64,000 bases of DNA from a beta proteobacterium CB (GCA_000342265.1 CP004348.1:1116001-1180000); one strand, 5' to 3'. Shown: positions 16,907 through 26,086, numbered from the stretch's first letter. Notes: generated from the letters alone by a model not told the origin. Made by a program: numbers and translations.

Positions 16907-17107
16907 ATGAGCAACCGTTCAATCATCATCATGGTACTAGTATTAATTGCTGCCACAGCCTATTTACTGATTAAAGGCGACGGCGATATTGATATGGGTG
17001 GCGAAAAGCATGGTGCTGAAGCAGCCCACATGGAAGAAGCTAAGAAAGATGCTCCTGCAGCTCCGGTTGCACCAGCAGCAGCTCCAGCGGCTGAAGCTAA
17101 GAAATAA
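16907..17107 (+). CDS. Small single-TM protein with Ala/Pro-rich tail
   Basis: Protein of 66 residues: an N-terminal hydrophobic segment (residues 5-22) and then a hydrophilic tail ending in alternating Ala/Pro (APAAPVAPAAAPAAEAKK). AAGGAAAAGCA gives a good ribosome site. No function is recognised. An inner-membrane anchor with a periplasmic flexible tail is the simplest topology. A strong terminator follows, supporting an independent transcript. Confidence 0.65.
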   Translation: MSNRSIIIMVLVLIAATAYLLIKGDGDIDMGGEKHGAEAAHMEEAKKDAPAAPVAPAAAPAAEAKK

Positions 17108-17124
17108 TCTCCTCTCGAGAAGAA

Positions 17125-17151
17125 GAAGCCGCGGTTCGCCGCGGTTTTTTT
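17125..17151 (+). terminator. Intrinsic terminator after small TM protein gene
   Basis: CCGCGG-TTCG-CCGCGG stem with a stable tetraloop-type loop, followed by a run of seven T residues. Confidence 0.88.
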
Positions 17152-17202
17152 ATGTCATTTTTTTTATCATTCAATTGCATCTACCAGCACAACTGGTAAG
17201 TC

Positions 17203-18618
17203 CTAGCAAGAATAGCTGTGTAAGCGCTCCGGAATAATCACATTCTCCCACTCTAGATCCTCACGAATTGCTTGTGCCAATACAGCCGACGCCTCAGGCT
17301 CGCCATGAACTACAAATACCGACTTAGGTGCTGATTTAAATCCTCGCAACCAATCCAATAGACCCGCTTGATCTGCATGGGCGGATAAGCCACCAATAGT
17401 ATGAATTGATGCTCGCACCATAACCTCTTCGCCGAAGAGGCGCACTTTGGCGGCCTTGTCTACGAGACGACGACCCAAGCTGCCATAAGCCTGAAAGCCA
17501 GTAATCACGATGGCGTTTTGTGCGCGAGGTAAATTATTCTGCAGATGATGAACAATCCGACCAGCATCACACATGCCACTTGCGGAAATAATAATCGCCC
17601 CACCCTTGATCTTATTGAGCGCCTTAGATTCCTCTACATCCGCAATGAATCGCAGATCAACTGCACTTGGATTTTTTTTGAACCACTGAAAAGTAGACTG
17701 CGATTCTTTGTCTAGCTCAGCAAAGAAGCGTTGGGTTAAATGCGTTGCTGCAGTTGCCATTGGAGAATCTACCCAAATACTCAAATGGGGTAATAAATTC
17801 CGCTTCACCAAATCAATCAATAGAAACAGTATTTCTTGTGTACGACCTACGGCAAATGCGGGGATGATAATGTTTCCATGGGCATTCAGGGTGCTGGTCA
17901 CCACTTCAATTAATTCAGATTCAGTATCCGCCAATGTCTTGTGCAGGCGATCACCATAGGTTGACTCCACCACCACGACATCGGCTTGGGAGATCATGGT
18001 TGGATCAGGCATCAAGAGCTTACCCTTCATGCCAATGTCGCCAGAAAAGATGCAGCGTTTCTTCTTGGAGCGGTCTTCAGTAATATCAATTACCGCAATC
18101 GCAGAACCCAGAATATGTCCTGCATTTTGAAACTCAAGGTCAATGCCTTGACAAAGCTCCAAACGTTTTCCATAAGGAAGTATCTCGCACTGCCCAAGAG
18201 CAAGCTCCGCCTCTTCCATGGAGTACAGGGCTACCGGCAAGTCCCCGCGCCACTTGCCTGCTTTTTGTCTACGTACCGCACGCTCGACATCAGAGCGCTG
18301 AAGATGGGCGCTATCTGGGAGCATAATTTTCAGCAACTCAAATGTCGCATCCGTGCAATAGATCGGACCAGTAAATCCTTGGGCACAGAGTCTCGGCAAG
18401 AGACCACTGTGATCAATATGGGCATGCGTCAATACAACGAAATCAATTTCCTTCGGTGAAAACGGTAGTGATTCTAGATTCTTGGCCGTAGCCTCGCGCC
18501 CACCTTGGAACATACCAAAGTCGACCATAAACCGTACATCACGTCCACCAATGCTGGTCTCCACAGAATGCCTCGATCCCGTTACCTCACCTGCTGCACC
18601 AAGAAATTGTATTTTCAT
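17203..18618 (-). CDS. Metallo-beta-lactamase/beta-CASP RNA-processing exonuclease-like protein
   Basis: Protein of 471 residues of the YSH1/CPSF-like group. The zinc motif THAHIDHSG is near residue 65. SGDIGMKG, ISASGMCDAGRIVHHLQ and GGLSAHADQAGL mark the beta-CASP and RMMBL regions. These enzymes are zinc-dependent RNA nucleases. The start ATG 18618 gives the family N terminus MKIQFLGAAGEVTGS. It is divergent from the NADHX dehydratase gene. Confidence 0.88.
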   Translation of the reverse strand: MKIQFLGAAGEVTGSRHSVETSIGGRDVRFMVDFGMFQGGREATAKNLESLPFSPKEIDFVVLTHAHIDHSGLLPRLCAQGFTGPIYCTDATFELLKIMLPDSAHLQRSDVERAVRRQKAGKWRGDLPVALYSMEEAELALGQCEILPYGKRLELCQGIDLEFQNAGHILGSAIAVIDITEDRSKKKRCIFSGDIGMKGKLLMPDPTMISQADVVVVESTYGDRLHKTLADTESELIEVVTSTLNAHGNIIIPAFAVGRTQEILFLLIDLVKRNLLPHLSIWVDSPMATAATHLTQRFFAELDKESQSTFQWFKKNPSAVDLRFIADVEESKALNKIKGGAIIISASGMCDAGRIVHHLQNNLPRAQNAIVITGFQAYGSLGRRLVDKAAKVRLFGEEVMVRASIHTIGGLSAHADQAGLLDWLRGFKSAPKSVFVVHGEPEASAVLAQAIREDLEWENVIIPERLHSYSC

Positions 18619-18680
18619 AACTTAAGCATACTCCCGATAAAATGCATTGTTAAGCCACTCATCTGAGAGATACTATTTAC

Positions 18681-19562
18681 ATGAATGCCCCCACGGAACT
18701 GAGATCACTCGAGCTGATTACCCGTCTCAAGCGAGAGCCCTCAGAACATAAGGGCAATGCTGGGAAAGTATTGCTTATTGGTGGCGCGCCTGGAATGGCT
18801 GGTGCCCTGATGCTGTCTGGCAGCGCTGCGCTCCACTTGGGGACTGGCTGGACCATTTTAGAAATGCTGGATCCAACTTCCGCCCATGCAATGCCAGAGC
18901 AGCCTGAACTCATGGTCCGCTTGGCCAGCTTTAATGCCCTAGAGCAATTAGAGGCTACTGCACCCGATGTCATTGCCATTGGTCCAGGCTTAGGCTTCTC
19001 TGCGCTGGCAAGAGATTGGCTCACCGCAGTATTGAAGTACCCAAAAGTTCCACTAGTCATTGATGCAGATGCACTCAATTTAATAGCCGATACCCCTGAG
19101 TTTTTAAATCTACTCAAGCAGCGTAATCAAGTGTCTCCCGGTTTAACTGTCCTCACACCCCATCCCGGAGAGGCGGCCAATCTACTCAATACCTCTGCAG
19201 GAGTCGTACAAGAAAATCGTCTTACCGCCCTGTCGAACTTAGTTGTACTCACCGACTGCATCGTCGTTCTGAAGGGTCAACATACCTTGATCGCCTCCCC
19301 CCTTCAGCAAGCACTGCTATGTAAGGAAGGAAATCCCGGTATGGCTGTCGGCGGCATGGGCGATGTCTTGACTGGCGCCATTGCGGCAATTGCCGCCCAA
19401 GGCATACGCCATCACATCAATCTATGGGAAGCTAGTTGCCTTGGGGTTCAGCTCCATGCATCGGCGGCCGATAGTTTGGTGGCTCAGCAAATTGGTCCCA
19501 TTGGACTTACTCCAACTGAGGTCATCTTAGAGATGCGGAGCCTTCTCAATAAGCTGTTATAA
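18681..19562 (+). CDS. nnrD: ADP/ATP-dependent NAD(P)H-hydrate dehydratase
   Basis: Carbohydrate-kinase-fold repair enzyme of 293 residues that dehydrates damaged NADHX/NADPHX. Signatures: GKVLLIGGAPGMAGA, TPHPGEAANLL and GNPGMAVGGMGDVLTG (nucleotide-binding loop). Only the dehydratase domain is present, so the epimerase domain must be encoded elsewhere. The next gene starts six bases after the stop. Confidence 0.88.
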   Translation: MNAPTELRSLELITRLKREPSEHKGNAGKVLLIGGAPGMAGALMLSGSAALHLGTGWTILEMLDPTSAHAMPEQPELMVRLASFNALEQLEATAPDVIAIGPGLGFSALARDWLTAVLKYPKVPLVIDADALNLIADTPEFLNLLKQRNQVSPGLTVLTPHPGEAANLLNTSAGVVQENRLTALSNLVVLTDCIVVLKGQHTLIASPLQQALLCKEGNPGMAVGGMGDVLTGAIAAIAAQGIRHHINLWEASCLGVQLHASAADSLVAQQIGPIGLTPTEVILEMRSLLNKLL

Positions 19563-19568
19563 AACAGC

Positions 19569-20549
19569 ATGCAATCAGCTAGCGGAATTCTTCAACATCG
19601 ACGTTACGTCTACGGCCTTTTTATGGCCGGACTGGGCTCCATACTATTTTCCGGAAAAGCGATTCTGATCAAACTCGCTTTTGGCTATGGTGCCAATGCT
19701 GAAACACTCATCGCCTTACGAATGTTGATGGCCCTCCCTCTCTTCTGGGGAATTTATTGGTGGCAAGCGCGCAGACAGGTGATGAGCCCGCTGACTTGGC
19801 AAGACCAAATTAAAGTCTTTGTCTTGGGGTTTATGGGCTACTTTCTCTCGAGTTATCTCGACTTTCTGGGGCTGCAATATATTTCCGTAGGGCTAGAGCG
19901 GATTGTTCTGTATCTCACGCCAACCATCGTGCTGTTAATTTCCTATTTTGTATTGAATAAATCCATTAGTCGATTGCAATGGTATGCGCTCGTAGTGGGC
20001 TACCTGGGCGTCATTGTGGTGTTTATCCAGGATGCCAGCTCAAGTGGATCAACGGCTGTTCTGGGAATGTTGCTGATCTTTGCTAGCGCATGCTCCTATG
20101 CAATCTACATGATTGGTTCTGGTGAAATGGTGAGGCGTGTGGGGAGTGTGCGCTTGGTGGTCTATGCCAGCTCCGCATCAGCGCTGATGAGTGTCATTCA
20201 AATTCTGATTTACGATCCTGCGGCTGTATTCACGCAAGTACAGCAAATCTATTGGCTTAGCCTACTCAACGCCAGCCTATGCACTGTCATTCCGATGTTG
20301 TTAATCATGATTGCGATTAATCGTATTGGATCACCGCTAGTTGCTCAAGCCGGAATACTAGGTCCAGTTTCAACACTATTTATGGGCTGGATTGTATTGT
20401 CCGAACCCATTACATGGATTCAGCTTGGGGGGATGGGCTTAGTGATCGGAGCAATGTGGTTGCTGGTACGCAACGATGCTCCTAGTAAGCAAAAGGGGCA
20501 GAACACCACAAAGCCCTTAGACCTTGAGGGATCAGACCCCTTAAATTAG
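19569..20549 (+). CDS. DMT-superfamily EamA transporter
   Basis: Inner-membrane protein of 326 residues with about ten hydrophobic segments arranged as two EamA repeats. The second repeat ends GPVSTLFMGWIVLSEPITW, the common EamA pattern. The hydrophilic C-terminal tail is about 20 residues. The substrate is unknown, with metabolite or amino acid export likely. It directly follows nnrD with a six-base gap. Confidence 0.82.
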   Translation: MQSASGILQHRRYVYGLFMAGLGSILFSGKAILIKLAFGYGANAETLIALRMLMALPLFWGIYWWQARRQVMSPLTWQDQIKVFVLGFMGYFLSSYLDFLGLQYISVGLERIVLYLTPTIVLLISYFVLNKSISRLQWYALVVGYLGVIVVFIQDASSSGSTAVLGMLLIFASACSYAIYMIGSGEMVRRVGSVRLVVYASSASALMSVIQILIYDPAAVFTQVQQIYWLSLLNASLCTVIPMLLIMIAINRIGSPLVAQAGILGPVSTLFMGWIVLSEPITWIQLGGMGLVIGAMWLLVRNDAPSKQKGQNTTKPLDLEGSDPLN

Positions 20550-20572
20550 CAGCGCAGTGTAGCGCTACGAAT

Positions 20573-20857
20573 TTATTGCTGTGGAGCTGCAGGCTCTTGA
20601 GCTGCTTTAACTTTCTTTTTAGATTTTTTCTTAGACTTCTTCTCTGCTTTTTTATCTTTCTTTGACTTTTTAGCAGTCTTCTTTGCAGCCTTTTCCGGCT
20701 GAGCAGCAGGCGTCGCTGGAGTTGCAGGCACAGCTGCAGGAGTCGCCGCAGGCGCACCAGCTGGAGCTGGATCAGCTGCCATCACAGCAAGAGGTGACAA
20801 ACCAATTGAAACGGAAATGATTGTGGCCAAAGTCAGTTTTGCAAAGCGAGTTTTCAT
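20573..20857 (-). CDS. Secreted Ala/Pro- and Lys-rich small protein
   Basis: Protein of 94 residues with a signal peptide (cleavage near VMAA at about residue 27), an Ala/Pro/Thr segment (PAGAPAATPAAVPATPATPA), and a lysine-dense segment (KKTAKKSKKDKKAEKKSKKK). No enzyme motif is present. A periplasmic or envelope polycation is plausible; function is unknown. It is convergent with the EamA gene. Confidence 0.65.
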   Translation of the reverse strand: MKTRFAKLTLATIISVSIGLSPLAVMAADPAPAGAPAATPAAVPATPATPAAQPEKAAKKTAKKSKKDKKAEKKSKKKSKKKVKAAQEPAAPQQ

Positions 20858-20938
20858 TTAAGACTCCAAATGGTTTGTAAGTGTTTTAATAATACTCAAT
20901 AAACTGTCACAAATGCTCCATTTAACCCAGGCGTCTAA

Positions 20939-21589
20939 ATGAACTCTTTTCCAGCTGATATCTATACAGAGCCTCAGGGATACTCAATTAATACTCTAGA
21001 AAACCTAGGGCCCCTAACCCGCCTCGCTGGCATCTGGGAAGGTCAACGTGGTTTGGATATCAAACCCAAAGCTGAAGGTCCAAAGAAGCAGGTTTATACC
21101 GAGCGCATTGAGATGCAGCCGATTGATCCACAAACGAATGGGCCGCAATTATTTTACGGTTTGCGTTATCACCTACACATCACCAAACCAGATCAAGTAA
21201 AAACCTATCATGATCAGGTTGGCTACTGGCTTTGGGAGCCAGCAACTGGATCGATTGTTCACACCCTCACAATTCCTCGCGGCATGATTACGATGGCAAC
21301 AGGAAAGGCATCTGCCAATGCAACGCAGTTTGAGTGCATTGCAAAGATTGATGATCCAAACGCCGGAATTTCTTCTAGTCCTTTTTTAGACTACGCCTTC
21401 AAAACAATTGAATACCGCATCATGGTGACCATCCTGGAGGACGGCACTTGGTCTTACGAACAAGATACGGTAATGATGATTAAGGGTCAGACTGAACCCT
21501 TTCATCACCTCGATACCAATGTATTAAGCAAAGTAGGCGAAGCAACACCGAACCCGCTTGCACTTGAGGCAATAAAAAAGCCGTCCTAA
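20939..21589 (+). CDS. Nitrobindin-like haem-binding beta-barrel protein
   Basis: Protein of 216 residues of the THAP4/nitrobindin (FABP-like, DUF1794) type. The hallmark is LAGIWEGQRG near residue 28. Later strands include DQVGYWLWEPATGSIVHTLTIPRG, and the C-terminal part has TWSYEQDTVMM followed by FHHLDTNVL. Proteins of this fold bind ferric haem and can isomerise peroxynitrite. The stop codon lies in the loop of the following terminator. Confidence 0.78.
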   Translation: MNSFPADIYTEPQGYSINTLENLGPLTRLAGIWEGQRGLDIKPKAEGPKKQVYTERIEMQPIDPQTNGPQLFYGLRYHLHITKPDQVKTYHDQVGYWLWEPATGSIVHTLTIPRGMITMATGKASANATQFECIAKIDDPNAGISSSPFLDYAFKTIEYRIMVTILEDGTWSYEQDTVMMIKGQTEPFHHLDTNVLSKVGEATPNPLALEAIKKPS

Positions 21590-21601
21590 GACGGCCTTTT
21601 T
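21574..21601. terminator. Bidirectional terminator overlapping the nitrobindin stop codon
   Basis: AAAAAAGCCGTC-CTAA-GACGGCTTTTT-type hairpin. The TAA stop of the upstream plus-strand gene is inside the loop, and the A-rich side serves the convergent aminotransferase gene. Confidence 0.85.
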
Positions 21602-21620
21602 GCTTCAACCCTTCTGCTAC

Positions 21621-22769
21621 TTAAGCTGCTTGCGCTTCAGTTTCAGTAATCTTTTCAAGAGCTGCTGCAAGATGACCGACTGTGCGATCAACGTGGGCCA
21701 ACTTCTCAAGACCAAATAAACCGATACGGAAAGTGCGGAAGTCTGGACGCTCATCACACTGTAGTGGTACGCCAGCAGCAGTTTGCAAACCTAGAGCAAT
21801 AAACTTCTTGCCTGATTGAATATCTGGATCCTTGGTATAGCTCACCACTACGCCAGGGGACTGAAAGCCTTTGGCTGAAACTGAATGGTAACCATTTGAT
21901 ACCAATAAGGCGCGAACTTTATCCCCCAACTCTTGTTGCTTCGCTTTGAGTGCAGCAAAGCCAAGGGCCTGAGTTTCTTTCATCACATTACGCAAAATTT
22001 TGAGCGCGTCTGTTGGCATGGTGGTGTGATACACGTGACCACCCTTTTCATAGGCTTCCATAATTTGAAGCCACTTCTTCAGATCCATTGAGAAACTACT
22101 GCTCTGAGTAGACTCAATGCGCTCGCGTGCTCTGTCACCCATGGCGATCAGTGCACAGCAAGGCGAACTACTCCAACCTTTTTGAGGAGCAGTGATTAAC
22201 ACATCCACATTGCAAGCCTTCATGTCTACCCACATTGCACCTGAAGCGATGCAGTCGAGCACGAACAAACCGTTGACTGAACGAACCGCTTCACCCACGG
22301 CCTTAAGATAATCGTCTGGCAAGATAATGCCGGCAGAAGTTTCTACGTGAGGAGCGAAAACAACTGCTGGCTTTTCTTTCTTAATAAAAGCCACAACTTC
22401 ATCAATTGGTGCTGGGGCGAAGACACCCTGCGTTGCATTCTCTAATTGCTTACCTTTGATAACAGTAATGTCCTTGGTAATGTTGGCCAGATCAAAAATC
22501 TGAGTCCAACGATAACTAAACCAGCCGTTACGTAAGACGAGGCACTTTTCATTGTTCGCGAATTGGCGGGCGACTGCTTCCATACCAAAAGTTCCGCTAC
22601 CAGGAACGATAACTGCAGAGCTAGCGTTATAAGCATCCTTGAGGACGCCAGAAATATCCACCATGACTTTTTTAAACTCTTCAGACATGTGGTTAAGTGA
22701 GCGATCGGTATAAACAACCGAGAACTCTAATAGACCGTCTGGATCAACATTCGGGAGTAAGCCTGGCAT
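21621..22769 (-). CDS. Class V aminotransferase (alanine-glyoxylate/serine-pyruvate type)
   Basis: PLP-dependent enzyme of 382 residues. The PLP lysine is in TAPQKGWSSSP near residue 190, and the cofactor-binding GSGTFGMEAVARQF is near residue 57. FVLDCIASGAMWVDM holds the PLP-contacting Asp. The family interconverts small amino and keto acids, typically alanine or serine with glyoxylate or pyruvate. A palindrome lies 52-69 bases upstream of the start. No pathway partner is adjacent. Confidence 0.83.
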   Translation of the reverse strand: MPGLLPNVDPDGLLEFSVVYTDRSLNHMSEEFKKVMVDISGVLKDAYNASSAVIVPGSGTFGMEAVARQFANNEKCLVLRNGWFSYRWTQIFDLANITKDITVIKGKQLENATQGVFAPAPIDEVVAFIKKEKPAVVFAPHVETSAGIILPDDYLKAVGEAVRSVNGLFVLDCIASGAMWVDMKACNVDVLITAPQKGWSSSPCCALIAMGDRARERIESTQSSSFSMDLKKWLQIMEAYEKGGHVYHTTMPTDALKILRNVMKETQALGFAALKAKQQELGDKVRALLVSNGYHSVSAKGFQSPGVVVSYTKDPDIQSGKKFIALGLQTAAGVPLQCDERPDFRTFRIGLFGLEKLAHVDRTVGHLAAALEKITETEAQAA

Positions 22770-22820
22770 AGTAATTTCCTAGTAAATCGTGTGATTAGCC
22801 CTAAATGATACTGATTTAGC

Positions 22821-22838
22821 GCTATATAGGTATATAGC
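22821..22838. promoter_or_regulatory. Palindrome upstream of the aminotransferase gene
   Basis: Perfect inverted repeat GCTATATA-GG-TATATAGC, 52-69 bases before the aminotransferase ATG. Too short-looped for a terminator, it may be an operator. Low-to-moderate support. Confidence 0.4.
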
Positions 22839-22874
22839 CCTTGAAAACGGGCTTTTGAGGCAAATAAAGGGGGG

Positions 22875-23783
22875 TTAATTGCTTTTCTGCGATGCAGAAG
22901 AAACCAGTATTCCAAATACGATGAGGGCAAAAGCAAGACCGTGGAAGAGCCGGGGTGGATCCCCCAAGATGGCAGCTGAGAGCAGTGCCGTGAATAAGGG
23001 AATAAGGTTGGCAAAGAATCCCGCTACGGTGGGTCCGGCACCATTGACCCCTAAACCCCAGCAGCGATAGGCAATTAAAGATGGGCCAATTGCCACGAAG
23101 ACAATCAATGACCCGGTCCAGTAATTCAAATCAATGAAGGCATGGCCTGTAGCGATCTCAGCACCCTCGAATAACATGGTCCACATGAAGCCAATGAACA
23201 CTTGCGCCATCAAGAATTCAGCCCAGGGCCACTGCCGCTCCTTACTCTGGCCAGGGCGACTAATCATCCAACTATAAAAAGCCCAAAGGATTGTGGCCAA
23301 CATAATCAACAAGTCACCCATCACCACTTCCATACTCAAGAGACTGGCAGGCTCACCACGAGTCAAGACTACCGTTACGCCCACCAGAGAAACTACCGCC
23401 CCTAGGAGCTGCAAAAGTGATGGCTTGACCTTATAAAAGACAGCTCCGATAAAGAGCATCCAAATGGGCATACTGGCACCGATCAGGGTCACGTTAATCG
23501 CTGTCGAGGTTTGCAAGGCAAGATATAGCAGGACGTTATAACTACCCACCCCCAACAGCCCCAAAACCAAGAAGCGGCGCTTGTTGTGCCAAAGCGCACT
23601 GCCCGGTTTAAAAACTTTCCAACCAAAAGGAAGTAATAGCAAAGCCGCCAAACCCCATCGAACCGCGCTCAAAGTAATCGGTGAAATGCTGCCGACCAGA
23701 GCCCTTCCAGCTATCGCATTACCTGCCCAAAGGGCGGTCGCAAGCGACAAATAAAACACGGTCGATAAAGGTATATGAGGCAT
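22875..23783 (-). CDS. DMT-superfamily EamA transporter
   Basis: Inner-membrane protein of 302 residues, about ten hydrophobic segments, two EamA repeats. TALWAGNAIAGRALVG is near the N terminus and FFANLIPLFTALLSAAILGDPP near the C terminus. The substrate is unknown. It is divergent from the lactate dehydrogenase gene, with about 145 bases between the starts. Confidence 0.82.
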   Translation of the reverse strand: MPHIPLSTVFYLSLATALWAGNAIAGRALVGSISPITLSAVRWGLAALLLLPFGWKVFKPGSALWHNKRRFLVLGLLGVGSYNVLLYLALQTSTAINVTLIGASMPIWMLFIGAVFYKVKPSLLQLLGAVVSLVGVTVVLTRGEPASLLSMEVVMGDLLIMLATILWAFYSWMISRPGQSKERQWPWAEFLMAQVFIGFMWTMLFEGAEIATGHAFIDLNYWTGSLIVFVAIGPSLIAYRCWGLGVNGAGPTVAGFFANLIPLFTALLSAAILGDPPRLFHGLAFALIVFGILVSSASQKSN

Positions 23784-23928
23784 TCAGGGAAATTTAGGCT
23801 GGAAATAGGTGTTTTGAGCCCTAAGAAGGACTTTGCCTGGGTATTGTAGAAACAAATGCTCGGTATTGCTAAGATAGAGCTTAAATTAGCGTCAAATACT
23901 GACATTGGCAACATACAGAGGGGTTTTA

Positions 23929-25074
23929 GTGGCAATCATTACCAACATTGAAGATTTACGAGTTCTGCATCAAAAACGTACCCCAAAGATGTTCTATGAC
24001 TACGCAGACTCCGGGTCATGGACAGAATCTACTTACCGCGCTAACGAGTCCGATTTTCAGAAGATCAAATTACGTCAACGCGTTGCTGTAGATATGACCA
24101 ATCGCACCACCAAAACAACTATGGTGGGTCAAGAGGTCGCAATGCCAGTAGCGCTTGCACCAACGGGATTAACCGGTATGCAACATGCTGACGGTGAAAT
24201 TTTGGCTGCACGTGCCGCAGAAAAATTTGGTGTTCCTTTCTGCTTATCCACGATGAGTATTTGCTCAATTGAAGATGTAGCAGAGCGCACCACTAAACCA
24301 TTTTGGTTTCAGCTTTACGTCATGAAGGACCGCGGGTTTATTGAGCGCCTGATTGAGCGTGCCAAAGCGGCCAAGTGTTCTGCGCTGGTATTGACTTTGG
24401 ATTTACAAATCCTAGGGCAACGTCATAAAGATTTGAAAAATGGTTTATCGGCTCCTCCAAAGCTGACCATTGCTAACATGATCAATATGATGACCAAGCC
24501 ACGCTGGTGCATGGGTATGGCAATGACTCCGCGCAGAACCTTTCGTAATATTGTTGGTCACGCTACTGGTGTTGGCAACATGTCCTCCCTATCCTCTTGG
24601 ACTGCTGAGCAGTTTGATCCAGGCCTTAGTTGGGATGATGTGGAGTGGATTAAGAAACTCTGGGGTGGTAAGCTAATCATCAAAGGCATCTTGGATGAAG
24701 AGGATGCGCGCTTTGCTGCCAACTCTGGTGCGGATGCTTTGATTGTTTCCAATCATGGCGGCCGTCAACTAGATGGCGCTATCTCCAGCATCAAGGCTTT
24801 GCCAGGCATCGTGAATGCTGTTGGTAAAGATGTTGAGGTATGGATGGATGGCGGCATTCGCTCTGGGCAAGATGTTTTGAAGGCGTGGGCATTAGGCGCA
24901 CGCGGCACCATGATTGGCCGCCCTTTCCTTTATGGCTTAGGCGCAATGGGTGAGGCTGGCGTTACCAAATGTCTTGAAATTATTCATAATGAATTGGATA
25001 TCACTATGGCCTTTACAGGTCACCGCGATATTCACAATGTGACTAAAGATATTTTGTATCCAGGAACTTTTTAA
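23929..25074 (+). CDS. lldD: FMN-dependent L-lactate dehydrogenase / alpha-hydroxy acid oxidase
   Basis: FMN enzyme of 381 residues oxidising L-lactate (or a related 2-hydroxy acid) to the keto acid. Visible: PKMFYDYADSGSWTE at the N terminus, the catalytic histidine loop SNHGGRQLD, and FMN-phosphate segments MDGGIRSGQDVLKA and GARGTMIGRPFLYG. GTG 23929 is chosen because AGAGGGG precedes it; an in-frame start 24 bases upstream lacks support. A membrane-associated bestrophin-like gene begins directly after the stop. Confidence 0.87.
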   Translation: MAIITNIEDLRVLHQKRTPKMFYDYADSGSWTESTYRANESDFQKIKLRQRVAVDMTNRTTKTTMVGQEVAMPVALAPTGLTGMQHADGEILAARAAEKFGVPFCLSTMSICSIEDVAERTTKPFWFQLYVMKDRGFIERLIERAKAAKCSALVLTLDLQILGQRHKDLKNGLSAPPKLTIANMINMMTKPRWCMGMAMTPRRTFRNIVGHATGVGNMSSLSSWTAEQFDPGLSWDDVEWIKKLWGGKLIIKGILDEEDARFAANSGADALIVSNHGGRQLDGAISSIKALPGIVNAVGKDVEVWMDGGIRSGQDVLKAWALGARGTMIGRPFLYGLGAMGEAGVTKCLEIIHNELDITMAFTGHRDIHNVTKDILYPGTF

Positions 25075-25075
25075 T

Positions 25076-25876
25076 ATTCCACACTTAGCCAATTACCCCG
25101 TACTGGTATTTTTCATTTCTGCTGTAACCCTCTCGGGTTCAGTTTGGCTTGGCAATGCGGTCCTGAGTAAGTACCGCACCAAAGATACTGAGACCTCAGC
25201 GGACCTGGGCATTATTCAGACTGCAACGCTGACCTTGCTGGGTTTAATCATCGGCTTTACCTTTTCAATGGCGATCGCTCGATACGATTTGAGGCAGACT
25301 TATGAAGAGGCCGAAGCAAATGCCATTGGGACTGAATTCCTTAGGGCTGATCTGTTGCCAAGCAAAACTGCGGAGAGCATCAAAGGACTTCTCAACGAAT
25401 ACTTAGATCAGCGCATCTTGTTTTACTCAAAGCAAGACAGAGAGACAGCAAAACAAATTACCCAGCGCACTCTTGCGCTTGAAAATGCGATGTGGAATGA
25501 GTTACTTCCTGTGGCGCGAACACAATCAACCCCCACTATTGCGCTTGTGATCTCCGGAATGAACGATGTCATTAACTCCCATGGCTACACTCAGGCAGCC
25601 TGGTGGAATCGTATCCCCGCAGCTGCCTGGTGGCTGATGGCGGCAATCGCAGTTGGCGCCAATATCTTGGTAGGTTTTGGTGCGCGGAATTTTAAGCGTA
25701 ATGTTGGCCTGTTTATGATTTTCCCAGTGATGATTTCCGTCTCCTTCTTTTTGATTGCAGACATTGACAGCCCTCGTGGTGGCGTTATCCGTATCGATCC
25801 ACGAAATTTGATTGATTTAAAACACAATATGAACTCTGCACCGAGTTCTGTACCCACTGTAGGCGTTAAAAAATGA
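25076..25876 (+). CDS. Bestrophin-like (DUF4239) membrane protein, probable ATT start
   Basis: Membrane protein of about 266 residues. Coding character extends well upstream of the first ordinary start codon (TTG 25235): the frame back to 25076 encodes a first transmembrane segment (YPVLVFFISAVTLSGSVWLG) and the conserved QTATLTLLGLIIGFTFSMA helix. No ATG, GTG or TTG is available between an in-frame TGA inside lldD and 25235. ATT 25076, one base after the lldD stop and about ten bases after CAGGA, is the best start. Other features: YEEAEANAIGTEFLRADLLP (family core) and two C-terminal TM helices. Function is unknown, with an anion channel-like fold suggested by the family name. Confidence 0.65.
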   Translation: MPHLANYPVLVFFISAVTLSGSVWLGNAVLSKYRTKDTETSADLGIIQTATLTLLGLIIGFTFSMAIARYDLRQTYEEAEANAIGTEFLRADLLPSKTAESIKGLLNEYLDQRILFYSKQDRETAKQITQRTLALENAMWNELLPVARTQSTPTIALVISGMNDVINSHGYTQAAWWNRIPAAAWWLMAAIAVGANILVGFGARNFKRNVGLFMIFPVMISVSFFLIADIDSPRGGVIRIDPRNLIDLKHNMNSAPSSVPTVGVKK

Positions 25877-26064
25877 AGCGCGTTGTAGATGTATATAAAG
25901 ATAGGGGTCGCGAGCTCGTATGGACCTATGTCATTCACCTCGGTAATCTGGAGTTTCATCCGGCTCAGATTGATTTTGAACAAGAAGCTCTCAGACTTTC
26001 ACAGATTGATAAACGCGGCGCACCGAATGAGTTGAGCGCTAAAGCCAGACTCTCCATTAGATAA
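25873..26064 (+). CDS. Small conserved-looking protein, function unknown
   Basis: Protein of 63 residues overlapping the bestrophin-like stop by ATGA, which suggests coupling. It contains WTYVIHLGNLEFHPAQIDFEQEAL and no signal or TM segment. Not recognised. Confidence 0.55.
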   Translation: MKRVVDVYKDRGRELVWTYVIHLGNLEFHPAQIDFEQEALRLSQIDKRGAPNELSAKARLSIR

Positions 26065-26086
26065 TTTTTTACTTCTGTTCTGATAT

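Noticed and set aside
17986..18459. 157-codon frame antisense to the beta-CASP gene
   Set aside because: It is fully covered by a clear conserved protein on the other strand; it is a shadow frame.
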